From: Brevundimonas variabilis | Lineage (GTDB): Bacteria; Pseudomonadota; Alphaproteobacteria; Caulobacterales; Caulobacteraceae | DNA length: 64,000 nt | Assembly (NCBI RefSeq): GCF_014199945.1 | Contig: NZ_JACHOR010000004.1 | Span: 372,001-436,000, forward strand | Direction of reading: 5' to 3' | Notes under the pieces: generated by a model | The model's database searches: none | What the model was told of the DNA's origin: nothing | The model's input: the letters and a program-made list of their open reading frames with translations, nothing else | Shown: one piece after another, positions 16,690 to 25,010 of the stretch | How positions within the stretch are numbered: the stretch's first letter is position 1 | Layout of the letters: each line of letters begins with the position of its first letter | Position numbers and translations under genes: made by a program

Positions 16690-17756
16690 GCGTTCTCGCG
16701 GGCGAGAGCGGTTTCGAACATCTGTTCCTCCGCCGACAGGGGCACGCCAAGGCGCGTCTTGATGGCCGCGGCGGTCAGGAGCACAGCCTGGTGCGACTTG
16801 GTCATCCGGTTCGCGACCACGGCGCGCCCGTCCCAGTCAGAGGCCTCACGGCGCCAGTCCAGACCGTTCAGGCCGTTCAGCGCCGCGAAACTCTCGCCGC
16901 GACGCAGCAGGGTGTTCCCGACGCGCCCCAAGGCGTGAAGCGCCACGCCATGGGCATGGATATGGGTTTCACGAAGCTGTCCTGACGACAGTTCACCCTC
17001 GCGGACCTGCGTCCACTGAGGGAACTGTCCTGCGACATGCTCCCAAAAACCGGCGGCGGTTGTCGCGCGGGCGTCAACGCCATCCAGGTCCACATCCTGC
17101 AACAGCGCGGCGGTGGCGGTGTAGAGGGCGCTCAAAGTGACCAGCGCCTTGGAGCGAGGGGACAGGCTGGACTTCTCCATCTCGACCAACCCGTTGAGAC
17201 CATCAACCTGACCGATCACGAGCTTGGCCACCAAGGCCTGATCATCGCGATGATCGTAGAGGACGCTGAGCGACCGGGATGGGCGAACGCCATACCGGTT
17301 CAGGTCGGCGAACATCTGCTGGCAACGTTCAAGACCGCGGTCGTGGAACAGAACCACCGCAATGGTCTCGTCCGCCAGCGCGGGCGATTCAACCAAGGCG
17401 GACGCGATTGCGGCGCGCCGGTGCTGACCGTCGTTCAGGATGATCCGTGAGTCGTTGAGGTTGACGCGCAGAACACCGTGATGATCATCCCCCGGGTGGG
17501 GAGTGAATGTGGCGTCGCCGTCAATCGAGGCCGTAATGGCCGAAAAAACGTAGGAGGCGGGGTTCTCGACTAGATACCGCACGATTTCAGGCACGCGCCC
17601 CTTGTTGAGCTGGCGCTGGGCGCGCAGCTCTGGCTCAAGGGCCTCGTCGGTGAATGTGAAGATCTTCGGGACGTGCCCCAGCGGGCACATTGAAACATAG
17701 TATTCTCGACCCGCCTGAATGCCCCTGACGGAGGGAAACTCGAGGATGGTTTTCAT
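16686..17756 (-). CDS. dndB: DndB, DGQHR protein regulating phosphorothioation
   Basis: A 356-residue protein with the diagnostic motif RIILNDGQHRRAAIASAL near residue 120. Other conserved blocks are MFADLNRYGVRPSRSL and the N-terminal KTILEFPSVRGIQAGREYYV. DndB is known to influence how often sites are modified and to regulate the operon in some hosts. ATG 17756 fits the family's N-terminus. It is the first gene of dndBCDE and is divergent from dndA across about 80 bases if the GTG start of dndA is correct. Confidence 0.94.
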   Translation of the reverse strand: MKTILEFPSVRGIQAGREYYVSMCPLGHVPKIFTFTDEALEPELRAQRQLNKGRVPEIVRYLVENPASYVFSAITASIDGDATFTPHPGDDHHGVLRVNLNDSRIILNDGQHRRAAIASALVESPALADETIAVVLFHDRGLERCQQMFADLNRYGVRPSRSLSVLYDHRDDQALVAKLVIGQVDGLNGLVEMEKSSLSPRSKALVTLSALYTATAALLQDVDLDGVDARATTAAGFWEHVAGQFPQWTQVREGELSSGQLRETHIHAHGVALHALGRVGNTLLRRGESFAALNGLNGLDWRREASDWDGRAVVANRMTKSHQAVLLTAAAIKTRLGVPLSAEEQMFETALARENA

Positions 17757-17836
17757 CGTCTGTGAACTAGCATATGGACCTGACTCATATATGTATGTTG
17801 CCTGCGGCGAGGTCCGTTTGGCAACAGGCAAAGTTT
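17757..17836. promoter_or_regulatory. dndB/dndA divergent control region
   Basis: The 80 bases between dndB and the likely dndA start carry an AT-rich segment with CATATG and CATATATG palindromes (17771-17798). A 7-bp inverted repeat follows, TGTTGCC near 17802 with GGCAACA near 17820. Both promoters should lie here, and the repeats are possible operator sites. No regulator gene adjoins, so DndB itself or a distant regulator may act. Confidence 0.4.
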
Positions 17837-18991
17837 GTGTTCGAAGAAACAAACATACCACTCTATTTCGACAGCGCGGCGACGACGCGTCCCGACCCTC
17901 GCGTCATGACGCTTGTCATGAGGCTGATGACAGAGGAATACGGCAACGCTGGAAGTCGTACGCACGTCTTCGGGGCTCAGGCGCTCAAGGCGGTGAACCG
18001 GGCTCGCGACCAGGTCGCGAAGGTTGTCGGCGCCACGCCAGACGAAATTGTCTTCACCAGCGGCGCGACCGAGAGCGACAACCTGGCCATTCTGGGCCTG
18101 GCGGACCATGGCGCCGCGACGGGCAGGCGACACGTCGTCTCCAGCGCGATCGAGCACAAGGCGGTGCTCGAGCCTCTTGAGCACCTGCGCAAACAAGGTT
18201 TCGAGATCACGCTCGTGAAACCAGACAGCTCGGGGCATGTGTCCGCAAGCGACGTGCTCGGCGCTGTGCGCCCCGACACCTTCCTTGTCTCCCTTATGCA
18301 CGGCAACAACGAGACAGGCGCGCTTCAGCCGATCACCCAGGTGGCTGACGGTCTCACGGACGAGGGGCCTTATTTTCACGTCGACGCCGCTCAGACATTT
18401 GGGCGCGAGATCGAAGCCCTACGCCATCCCCGCACCGATCTGATCTCGATCAGCGGACACAAGGTCTATGCGCCCAAGGGCGTCGGCGCCCTGGTGATCC
18501 GACGGCGGGGAGGGCGACGCGTTCCGCTCGCGCCGCTCATGTTCGGCGGCGGGCAGGAGCGCGGTCTGCGCCCTGGCACGCAGCCGGTCGCCCTCATCGC
18601 CGGACTCGGACTGGCCAGCGAACTGGCGCTTCGCGAAGCTGATACGCGGCGCGCCAGCTGCATCTCCATTCGCGCCCAGGCCATGAACGCGCTCGCTTCG
18701 CTCAATCCCGTCGTCCTCGGGGGCGGCGAGGGTGAAGTCCTGCCGCATATTCTCAGCCTGGCCGTACCTGGCGTAGATTCAGAAGCGATCATGGTTGCCG
18801 CCAAGGATCTGCTGGCGCTTTCAAACGGGTCGGCGTGCACCTCGTCCAGCTACGAGCCCAGCCACGTCTTGACCGCGATGGGCTTGGGCGAGGATCAGGT
18901 CGCGGGCACCGTAAGGCTATCCTGGAGCCATGACACCGCCATCGCCCCGTGGACCGAGCTTGCGCGGCGTCTTCGAGACCTTCGAGAATAA
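17837..18991 (+). CDS. dndA: cysteine desulfurase DndA
   Basis: A PLP-dependent desulfurase that takes sulfur from cysteine and passes it to DndC. LYFDSAATTRPDPRV starts the family fold. Further motifs are SGATESDNLAILGL, HVDAAQTFG, the PLP lysine in SISGHKVYAPKG, and the catalytic cysteine in SNGSACTSSSYEPSHVL. GTG 17837 gives 384 residues, the normal size. An in-frame ATG at 17774 would give 405 residues but leaves only 17 bases between it and dndB, which is too little for two promoters. dndA divergent from dndBCDE is the layout known from Streptomyces lividans. Confidence 0.9.
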   Translation: MFEETNIPLYFDSAATTRPDPRVMTLVMRLMTEEYGNAGSRTHVFGAQALKAVNRARDQVAKVVGATPDEIVFTSGATESDNLAILGLADHGAATGRRHVVSSAIEHKAVLEPLEHLRKQGFEITLVKPDSSGHVSASDVLGAVRPDTFLVSLMHGNNETGALQPITQVADGLTDEGPYFHVDAAQTFGREIEALRHPRTDLISISGHKVYAPKGVGALVIRRRGGRRVPLAPLMFGGGQERGLRPGTQPVALIAGLGLASELALREADTRRASCISIRAQAMNALASLNPVVLGGGEGEVLPHILSLAVPGVDSEAIMVAAKDLLALSNGSACTSSSYEPSHVLTAMGLGEDQVAGTVRLSWSHDTAIAPWTELARRLRDLRE

Positions 18992-19030
18992 CGTCTGTCA
19001 TTCGCTCCCCGTCAGGGCGCTTCGAACGCT

Positions 19031-19084
19031 GCCGAGCGCGGCTCGGCGTAAAACCCCGGCCCGCACCGGACCGTGTTGGGGTTT
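19031..19084 (+). terminator. hairpins after dndA
   Basis: A perfect 7-bp stem with a 3-base loop (GCCGAGC 19031-19037 with GCTCGGC 19041-19047) begins 40 bases after the dndA stop. A second inverted pair, AAACCCC (19051-19057) and GGGGTTT (19078-19084), follows. There is no clear U-tract, so termination may be partial or the structure may act in the leader of the next gene. Confidence 0.4.
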
Positions 19085-19151
19085 GACGCCCACGCCTCTC
19101 CCGCTCGACGGGCGTCGTCTTGCGCCCGCTTGGGGCGCGAAGGAGGCGACG

Positions 19152-19493
19152 ATGCTCATTCCCGACACCCTCATGACGCAGCTGGTGCAGAACGGCCATG
19201 CCCACCGGGATAATCCCGGATTGGACCCCAGACCTGTCGTCAAACTGTTCACCCCCGACGGCGGCGCCGCCTGGCTCCTCAGCCAGGTCGATCCGGAGGA
19301 CAACGACCTAGCCTATGGCCTTTGCGATCTGGGGCAGGGGACGCCGGAGCTGGGCTATGTCAGCCTGACGGAACTGGCGTCGGTCAAAGGTCCGCTGGGT
19401 CTGGCCATTGAACGCGACTGGTCGTTCAGGGCGGAGTTATCTATCAGCGAATACGCCCGTCGCGCCGTCGCTTTAGGCACCATCCGCGATTGA
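19152..19493 (+). CDS. DUF2958 family protein
   Basis: A 113-residue protein of the DUF2958 family, recognised from KLFTPDGGAAWLLSQVDPED, LAYGLCDLGQGTPELGYVSL and ELASVKGPLGLAIERD. These small proteins are common on conjugative elements and plasmids of alphaproteobacteria; their function is unknown. ATG 19152 has an excellent AGGAGG (19141-19146) before it. No membrane or signal segments are seen. Confidence 0.85.
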   Translation: MLIPDTLMTQLVQNGHAHRDNPGLDPRPVVKLFTPDGGAAWLLSQVDPEDNDLAYGLCDLGQGTPELGYVSLTELASVKGPLGLAIERDWSFRAELSISEYARRAVALGTIRD

Positions 19494-19502
19494 GGCATAG
19501 GG

Positions 19503-19524
19503 CCGCCGCCCTCTGGGGCGGCGG
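19503..19524. terminator. GC hairpin between convergent genes
   Basis: A perfect 9-bp stem (CCGCCGCCC, 19503-19511, with GGGCGGCGG, 19516-19524) with a 4-base loop sits between the stops of DUF2958 (19493) and the GIY-YIG gene (19531). Only a weak T-stretch follows, but the position suits a terminator for one or both strands. Confidence 0.5.
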
Positions 19525-19530
19525 TCAGAT

Positions 19531-20334
19531 TTAGTCGAACCAGGTCTTGACCGACGCGCGCGGCGCCTTAACGAACTCGCCGCCCAAGCTGCGCGCTTCG
19601 CCGTATAGACGGAGCAGAAGCGCTTGCTCAGCGTCGTGCGCCGATTGAGCGTCGGCGAAGGGCTTGACGGCGAGAAGACTCCACCGGAATCCCATGGCGG
19701 GTGGGAAACCTGCGTTCAATTGTCTTAGCCGCCGATGTGGCGCGTTCGAGCGCCCGATCTTCAGCACGTCATCGCCGTCTGGAAGCGCGTCAAAAAGGGG
19801 GGCGACGGCACCCTCGAGGACATGGACGTAGACGACGCAATCGCTGTCTTCGATCACGACGGTGCGTTCCCCGAAGACAGGAGCCGGTCCCCGGGAGGGC
19901 TTATCCTCGGTGTCCGCCGCGTTGGGCGCAATCGGCCCCTCGCGCGCGTTCAGATCTTGCCGCGCCGCTGTGTCGTAGATGGCCAGGCGTAGCGCCTCCG
20001 CCGCCTCAATGACGCGCTCAGGGTCCCCGTCATATCGGATCCAGATCGTTCTCTCGAGTTCAGCGCCACGGACAGTGTCTGGAGCTTCGCCTCGTTCGGA
20101 GGCGCTGAGCTTGAAGACTTTCCGGGAGACGCCGTCCACGTTTCGGAACGTCGGTCCGGCGTCGATCCCTCTCAGCCTTCCATAGAGTTGGAGAAACTGC
20201 GAAAGCTCGATGATTACATCAAGATCCGGCCTAGCGCTCTTGGGTCGAAGCCTCAGATAGGCTTCGAGAGCGAGTAGCGTTTCATCTTCCGTCCAGTCGG
20301 GGTTTCGACGTCTCGGATTGTCGTCTGGCTGCAT
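19531..20334 (-). CDS. GIY-YIG (T5orf172/MUG113) nuclease with McrA-type N-terminal domain
   Basis: A 267-residue two-domain protein. The C-terminal part has VVYVHVLEG (167-175), VLKIGRSNAPHRRLRQLN (190-207), AHDAEQALLLRLYGEARSLGGEFV (232-255): the T5orf172/MUG113 branch of the GIY-YIG superfamily, with the conserved arginine and glutamate present. The N-terminal part NPDWTEDETLLALEAYLRL (11-29) with PTFRNVDGVSRKVFKL (61-76) resembles the front domain of many HNH modification-dependent nucleases (W-x-x-D-E...F-R-N...G-V). The combination suggests a type IV-like restriction enzyme. Next to dnd genes, phosphorothioate or another modification could be the target; that is inference. Confidence 0.75.
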   Translation of the reverse strand: MQPDDNPRRRNPDWTEDETLLALEAYLRLRPKSARPDLDVIIELSQFLQLYGRLRGIDAGPTFRNVDGVSRKVFKLSASERGEAPDTVRGAELERTIWIRYDGDPERVIEAAEALRLAIYDTAARQDLNAREGPIAPNAADTEDKPSRGPAPVFGERTVVIEDSDCVVYVHVLEGAVAPLFDALPDGDDVLKIGRSNAPHRRLRQLNAGFPPAMGFRWSLLAVKPFADAQSAHDAEQALLLRLYGEARSLGGEFVKAPRASVKTWFD

Positions 20335-20840
20335 GTCGAACTCTATGAGCGGCGTTGCGATCGGCCATCCATCAGACGCGTGGTTCCGGTGAAAAATGCA
20401 CCCTGACGGGCGTGACTACGGGCCTTGAGCTGGATTCGTCTTGTCGCTTGCGTCGTTGTGCTAGCCAAGGGACATGGCCGGCACAAAAGCAAGCTGTGCT
20501 CACGTGGATCTGCAGTACGACTGTGAGGTCGGCGCCCGCATCAGGCCTGCGCGTCTGGCGACAAGGATGACCCAGACCCAGTTGGCCAATGCAGCCGATG
20601 TCGCCTTCCTGCAGTTTCAGAATACAAGAAGGGCGCCGATCGCGCGGCGGCTTCTCGCCTTCGTCATGGACCAGAGCGCCACTACGCCAGACGCTACCTT
20701 GCTCTCAAAGACAGCACCCGTGAGGCGGGCATGACCGGCCAGATGTCGAAGCCGAAGCGTGTTGCGGCGAAGAACCTGGCCGTTCCGTGCATCATGGAAA
20801 CGGTCGAGTTCACCTTCAGGGCTCCAAGACTAGACTGAGG
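20335..20840. other. 506-base stretch with only a decayed regulator
   Basis: Apart from the degenerate XRE-like reading frame at 20474-20734, no gene was seen in this stretch. It separates the GIY-YIG gene from the PD-(D/E)XK-like gene, and both of those are on the minus strand. It looks like an insertion or decay scar in the defence cargo. Confidence 0.4.
20474..20734 (+). pseudogene. decayed XRE-family regulator
   Basis: An 86-codon frame holds the start of a typical alphaproteobacterial XRE repressor, VGARIRPARLATRMTQTQLANAADVAFLQFQ. The normal continuation (Q-K-Y-E-x-G-x-N-R-V-S-A-S-x-L) is scrambled and shortened to NTRRAPIARRLLAFVMDQS. The helix-turn-helix recognition region is therefore damaged. 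It is probably a remnant of a former regulator. Confidence 0.5.
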
Positions 20841-21371
20841 TCACAGTTCTACAGCGCGCAGGGCCTCGGTCACATCTGTTACACCGGGCTGGGTCCAGAC
20901 GTCGTCACGCAGGATGAATTTGCTGCTGTTAGTGCGCTTCACATAGGTCGCGCCCGCCCGGATGAGGGCGGCAGGCACCAGGGCGGCGCGGACCACGTCG
21001 AAGTGTTCGTCAAAGACGACGCCGGCCAATACGTCGAAATGGTCGCCCTCCAGGTCCCGAATGGCGCTGAGCTGCCGTGACCCCTTTAGCTGCATGGTCC
21101 TGCGCCCCTTGATCTGATAGCGCAGGCCATTTGCGCAGGTCGCGTCGACGGCCTTCATGGAGTTGTCAGCCTGCGTCCAGCCGAACGCCTTGCAGAACAG
21201 GTGCTCGGCCAGGTCCCCGGTCGGGTTGTTGGCGGTTCGGGTGACGCCGCGATCTCTCAGCATCTGGCTGATGCGGCCGTGCAGGCGCAACAGACTGCGA
21301 ACATCGAGATGATCGAAGTTGAAATCTGTCGATGATGTTCGAGTCGGCGCATGGGGCGGGGTGCTGATCAC
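20841..21371 (-). CDS. PD-(D/E)XK-like nuclease-fold protein
   Basis: A 176-residue protein. The middle holds a candidate restriction-endonuclease-like core: NPTGDLAEHLFCKAFGW (glutamate in a helix), KAVDATCANGLRYQIKGRR (D followed by Q-I-K at the usual spacing), then strand-rich sequence. This fits E...D-(X)n-(E/Q)-x-K of PD-(D/E)XK proteins. The GTG start at 21371 has GGAG at good spacing. No partner gene overlaps. It could be a restriction enzyme or repair-type nuclease; the target is unknown. Confidence 0.65.
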   Translation of the reverse strand: MISTPPHAPTRTSSTDFNFDHLDVRSLLRLHGRISQMLRDRGVTRTANNPTGDLAEHLFCKAFGWTQADNSMKAVDATCANGLRYQIKGRRTMQLKGSRQLSAIRDLEGDHFDVLAGVVFDEHFDVVRAALVPAALIRAGATYVKRTNSSKFILRDDVWTQPGVTDVTEALRAVEL

Positions 21372-21572
21372 AACGCCGCTCCTTTAAGCCCGCATTCTAG
21401 CTGCGGAAGTAACAGAAACGAAATCGCTGCGAATTGCTACCGTGCGCCGTCGCCGTTCTGCCGAGCGCCCGTTTCAGCTGGGCGTTAGCGTCTGCCCCTG
21501 GCGCTTTTCAGTGATCAGTTGGCAGCAACACGGAGGCGAAGTGTACGTGAGCCCATCTAGGGCGGGGCACCT

Positions 21573-22193
21573 TCAGGAACGTCGGTCGCGTGAGCTATCG
21601 CGATCTCGGGTGCGGGCTGGGTTCATCCGGTTGTGCAGGCGTTGGAGGGCGTGCTCCATCAGCCGCGTCCGAGCCGCCGGGTCTTCGATCAAACGTTTGA
21701 CCACGACCGAGGCCGCGCGAAGTCGCTCCTCCACGGCTCGCTGGTCGAGGTGTCGGCTTGACGGAGATCGGGCGACGGACGGTTCGTCGGCCGCCTGACG
21801 ATCACGATCGCGCGGCCGGTAACCCTTGACCTCGAGGCCGAGAGATCGCGCCTGGATCCAGGCCTCGCGACGAAACCCTTCGTCGCCGGACACCCGCACT
21901 TCGGTCCAGCCCCGGTGCTGCGCGATCTTCAGCATGTCGGCGACGGCGTCAGGATAGGACTGCGTCGTCGTCAGTTTGCGGCCCTCGTCCCGAAACATCG
22001 GTTCCGTGGCGCGGTGGTCCCGGTAGAACCGAGCCGGGCGACCCTGGCGGTCGCGTTCGATCAGATAGCGATCAAGGATGGCCTGAGGCGCGTCGCCCCG
22101 GGTACGGGATCGAGCGCCACTCCCCTTGGCCGGTGTCGGCGCCACCGTGTTATCTACGGGCTGTTCTGGCGCTTTGGCGGAGCGTGGGCTCAT
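21573..22193 (-). CDS. LPD7-domain protein of the conjugation operon
   Basis: A 206-residue protein with the LPD7 pattern: RYLIERDRQGRPARFYRDHRATEPMFRDEGRKL followed by MLKIAQHRGWTEVRVSGDEGFRREAWIQARSLGLEVKGYRP. In relaxases and other large mobile-element proteins this domain often accompanies DNA processing. ATG 22193 overlaps the virD4 stop by 4 bases, so it is the last gene of the virB-virD4 operon. The C-terminus is arginine-rich and disordered. It may be an accessory of the coupling protein. Confidence 0.8.
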   Translation of the reverse strand: MSPRSAKAPEQPVDNTVAPTPAKGSGARSRTRGDAPQAILDRYLIERDRQGRPARFYRDHRATEPMFRDEGRKLTTTQSYPDAVADMLKIAQHRGWTEVRVSGDEGFRREAWIQARSLGLEVKGYRPRDRDRQAADEPSVARSPSSRHLDQRAVEERLRAASVVVKRLIEDPAARTRLMEHALQRLHNRMNPARTRDRDSSRDRRS

Positions 22194-24037
22194 CGGTCGT
22201 TGTCCCGATCAGGAGCGGGCACGATGGCGTCTATGATCTGGTCCAGCCAGTCGGCGACTTCGTTCTCGGTGGCGCCGATCTCGGGCGGCGGGCAGCCCTG
22301 TTCGGTGAAGGCCTGAACCAGGGACTCATAGCTCATATCAGTATCCTCTAGCGCAGGGGGCGGTGGGACGGGGGTGGCGGAGGCAAGCTCGGCCGCCACG
22401 GGCCGTCTCGGCGCCGGCCGTTGCCGGCGAGTGAAGATCCGCTCGCGGAAGAACCGGATCTTTACGCCGCGCGCCGGCGGCATTCCGCCCTTGAGGACAA
22501 TCAGGGTCCGGTCAGGAAGCTGCATCAGCTCCTGGGGCATCATCAACGCCCGGCGTTGATCGGATGTCGTTGTGCTTCGCCGGCCGGAACCTAGGCCCAT
22601 GGGACGGCTCTGGCTGCGGGCGTGATAGGTATAGTAGCCCAGCCGTTCGCTCAGCTCTTGGGCCACCTTCAATTCCTTCGGCGCGAAGACGACTTCGATC
22701 CCGCAGTTGGTCAGGATGTCCTCGGTCACATCGGGGCCGTAGAGGGCCCGGAGCTGCGACGGGCTCTGGATCACCGGCAGAAGGCGAATGCCATAGCCGG
22801 CGAGGTAGGAGAAGGCGGCGGCTAGAATTGGCGCGCGGCCGAGCCGGGCGAACTCGTCCAGCAGCACCAGAACGGGGCGATCGTCAGGGCCGGGCAGCCG
22901 GCGGCTGTTCAGATCGACTAGTTGCTGGAAGAGCAGGCTGTAGAGCGGCGCCACCCGCAGCATGTTGTCGGGCGAGGCGCCCAGATAAAGCGACAGCCCA
23001 CCCCGGCGCAGGTCGCGCAAATCGAAGTCGCTGACGGCGGTCGCCGCGTCTACGGCGGGGTTCAGCCACAGCCCCATGCGGCTGGTGATTGTCTGGCGGA
23101 TGGATGCGAAGGTGTTTTCGCTGGAACTGCAGAAGTCTCTCAGGGCCGAGGCGCATCCGTTGGACAGCGGCGCTCCCGCCAGCGCGCGCGCCTTGATCAG
23201 GCCGGGGAACCTCTCCCTCGCATCGCCCTGGGTAAGCTGCCGGAAGATCTCGCCGAGCGAGAAGGGGAGATGAGGCGTTTCCGCAATATAGGCCCCGACC
23301 CCGATAAAGCCAGTCCGGGCGGCTTCCGACCAAAAGGGGTCGGCATGATCGTGGCCAGGGAAGAGCATGACCGCCATGCGCTGGAGCTCGTCCAGGACGG
23401 CGGAGGCCGACGATCGTGTGATGTGGGCCAGCGGGTTGAAGCGCGCGGTTCGGCCGTCCGGGGCGAGGGGGTCGAAGAGGAGAACCGTTTGACCGGCCGC
23501 AGCCCGAAACCCCGCTGTTGCGGCGTGGTTCTCGCGCTTGATGTCGAGGACAACGACCGAGCCCGGCCAGGTCAGGAGATTGGGAATGACGATCCCGACT
23601 CCCTTGCCGGTCCGTGTCGGGGCGTAGAGCATCACATGCTCCGAGCCGCCGGCGATCAGCCATGATCGCCCGCGCCGACCCAGAAGAATGCCGTCGCGCG
23701 CCGCAAGTCCGGCCGCCTTCAGATCGCGCGTAGAGGCCCAGTGCGCCGCGCCATGAAGCGGACGGCGAATGCCCAGCGCAACCGCCGCGACGATGACGAC
23801 GGCGAGGAGAATGCTGATCAGGCCGCCGATCCAAAGCCAGCGCTGAAGGTTGGGGTCGGCGCGGTAATGCCATAGCCAGGCTGGGACCCGGGCGGGGTCG
23901 ACGTCCGGGGACAGGCGCCCGACGCCGGCGAGCGCGATCATCGCGGTCGAGGTTCCGGCCAGAAGCAGCAGGACCAGCAGACCGACAACGACGAGTGTCG
24001 CCCTAGCGGCCGGGTTGGCGTTTTCGAAGCGGGTCAT
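22190..24037 (-). CDS. virD4: type IV coupling protein VirD4/TraG
   Basis: A 615-residue membrane ATPase that links the relaxase-DNA complex to the channel. Two N-terminal membrane segments (about residues 14-36 and 65-88) precede Walker A, YAPTRTGKGVGIVIPNLL, and Walker B, RPVLVLLDEFARLG. The tail (residues 540-615) is proline-rich with an acidic end, a plausible relaxase contact. It starts inside the end of virB11 (35-base overlap). Its stop overlaps the LPD7 gene start. Confidence 0.93.
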   Translation of the reverse strand: MTRFENANPAARATLVVVGLLVLLLLAGTSTAMIALAGVGRLSPDVDPARVPAWLWHYRADPNLQRWLWIGGLISILLAVVIVAAVALGIRRPLHGAAHWASTRDLKAAGLAARDGILLGRRGRSWLIAGGSEHVMLYAPTRTGKGVGIVIPNLLTWPGSVVVLDIKRENHAATAGFRAAAGQTVLLFDPLAPDGRTARFNPLAHITRSSASAVLDELQRMAVMLFPGHDHADPFWSEAARTGFIGVGAYIAETPHLPFSLGEIFRQLTQGDARERFPGLIKARALAGAPLSNGCASALRDFCSSSENTFASIRQTITSRMGLWLNPAVDAATAVSDFDLRDLRRGGLSLYLGASPDNMLRVAPLYSLLFQQLVDLNSRRLPGPDDRPVLVLLDEFARLGRAPILAAAFSYLAGYGIRLLPVIQSPSQLRALYGPDVTEDILTNCGIEVVFAPKELKVAQELSERLGYYTYHARSQSRPMGLGSGRRSTTTSDQRRALMMPQELMQLPDRTLIVLKGGMPPARGVKIRFFRERIFTRRQRPAPRRPVAAELASATPVPPPPALEDTDMSYESLVQAFTEQGCPPPEIGATENEVADWLDQIIDAIVPAPDRDNDR

Positions 24038-25010
24038 GCCAGACCTCCGTCACCCGGAACCGGCCATCGGTCTTGCGCATCTGGACGACGATATCGACCA
24101 GCAGGTGCAGCAGGGCCCGAATGTCTTCCCGCGGCAGATCGCGGCCCCCCTCAGACTCGCGGACCAGCAGCGTCAGTTGCTCAAAGGCCAGGGACGCGCT
24201 GTCGGCGTGGACCGTCGTGATCGAGCCGGGGTGGCCGGAGTTGACGTTGCGAAGATAGAAGAAGGCCGTGCCGTCGCGCAGTTCCTGCAACAGGATGCGG
24301 TCGGGTCGCATCCGGAGCGCGCTCTCCAACAGGGATTTGGCGGTGACCTGCGCGAGGCCCTGGCCCTCCTTGGAATAGGTCAGGTGGACGACGTTGCGGT
24401 GGGGCACGACGAGCTCGCGCGTGTCCTCGATCGTCAGCAGCCTCTCATGGTGGGGGATGGCCTCGACCAGACCCTTGGCGAAGGTGGTCTTGCCGGAGCC
24501 GGTGGCGCCGGAGACGAGGATGTTGCGCCGCGAGACCACGGCCAGTTTGAAGAAGGCCAACCAGTCTCCCGATCTTTTCAGGGCGAGGAGTTCGGCGTCG
24601 ACCGGATTGGCGGACACGTCATCCGCCGCAACGACCGCATCGAACAATCCGCCGGTCGCAAAGGCGTCGAGGCCGAACTGTCGGCGCGAGGGCTTACGGA
24701 TAGTGAGGGACACCGTGCCGGTCGGGGCCGCAGGCGGAAGAACGATCTGGCATCGTTCGTCGCCGGGCAGGGTCGTCGAGCAGATCGGCCGGGCGTCACT
24801 AACGTCCTGTTTGGTGAAAGCGGCAGCGGCGACGGCGAGCGTCCTGAGCCAGGCTTCGGTGAGCAGCGGTTCTTCATGCCAGCGCCAGCGCCCGCCCTGT
24901 TCGATCCCGACCTCGCCGGGGCGGTTGATCACCAGTTCGGTCACGTCGTCTGGCGCGAGCAGGCGTCGCAGCGGCGCGAGGTAGTGTTCCAGGACAGCGC
25001 TGTCGTCCAT
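24003..25010 (-). CDS. virB11: VirB11 secretion ATPase
   Basis: A 335-residue hexameric ATPase at the inner face of the secretion channel. Walker A is NILVSGATGSGKTTFAKGL, followed by the Asp box LLTIEDTRELV, Walker B-like RMRPDRILLQELRDGTAF and the His box NSGHPGSITTVHADSA. The start ATG 25010 overlaps the virB10 stop (TGATG). An apparent upstream extension in this frame is arginine-rich and lies inside virB10, so it is not used. Length matches the family. Confidence 0.95.
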   Translation of the reverse strand: MDDSAVLEHYLAPLRRLLAPDDVTELVINRPGEVGIEQGGRWRWHEEPLLTEAWLRTLAVAAAAFTKQDVSDARPICSTTLPGDERCQIVLPPAAPTGTVSLTIRKPSRRQFGLDAFATGGLFDAVVAADDVSANPVDAELLALKRSGDWLAFFKLAVVSRRNILVSGATGSGKTTFAKGLVEAIPHHERLLTIEDTRELVVPHRNVVHLTYSKEGQGLAQVTAKSLLESALRMRPDRILLQELRDGTAFFYLRNVNSGHPGSITTVHADSASLAFEQLTLLVRESEGGRDLPREDIRALLHLLVDIVVQMRKTDGRFRVTEVWHDPLRKRQPGR

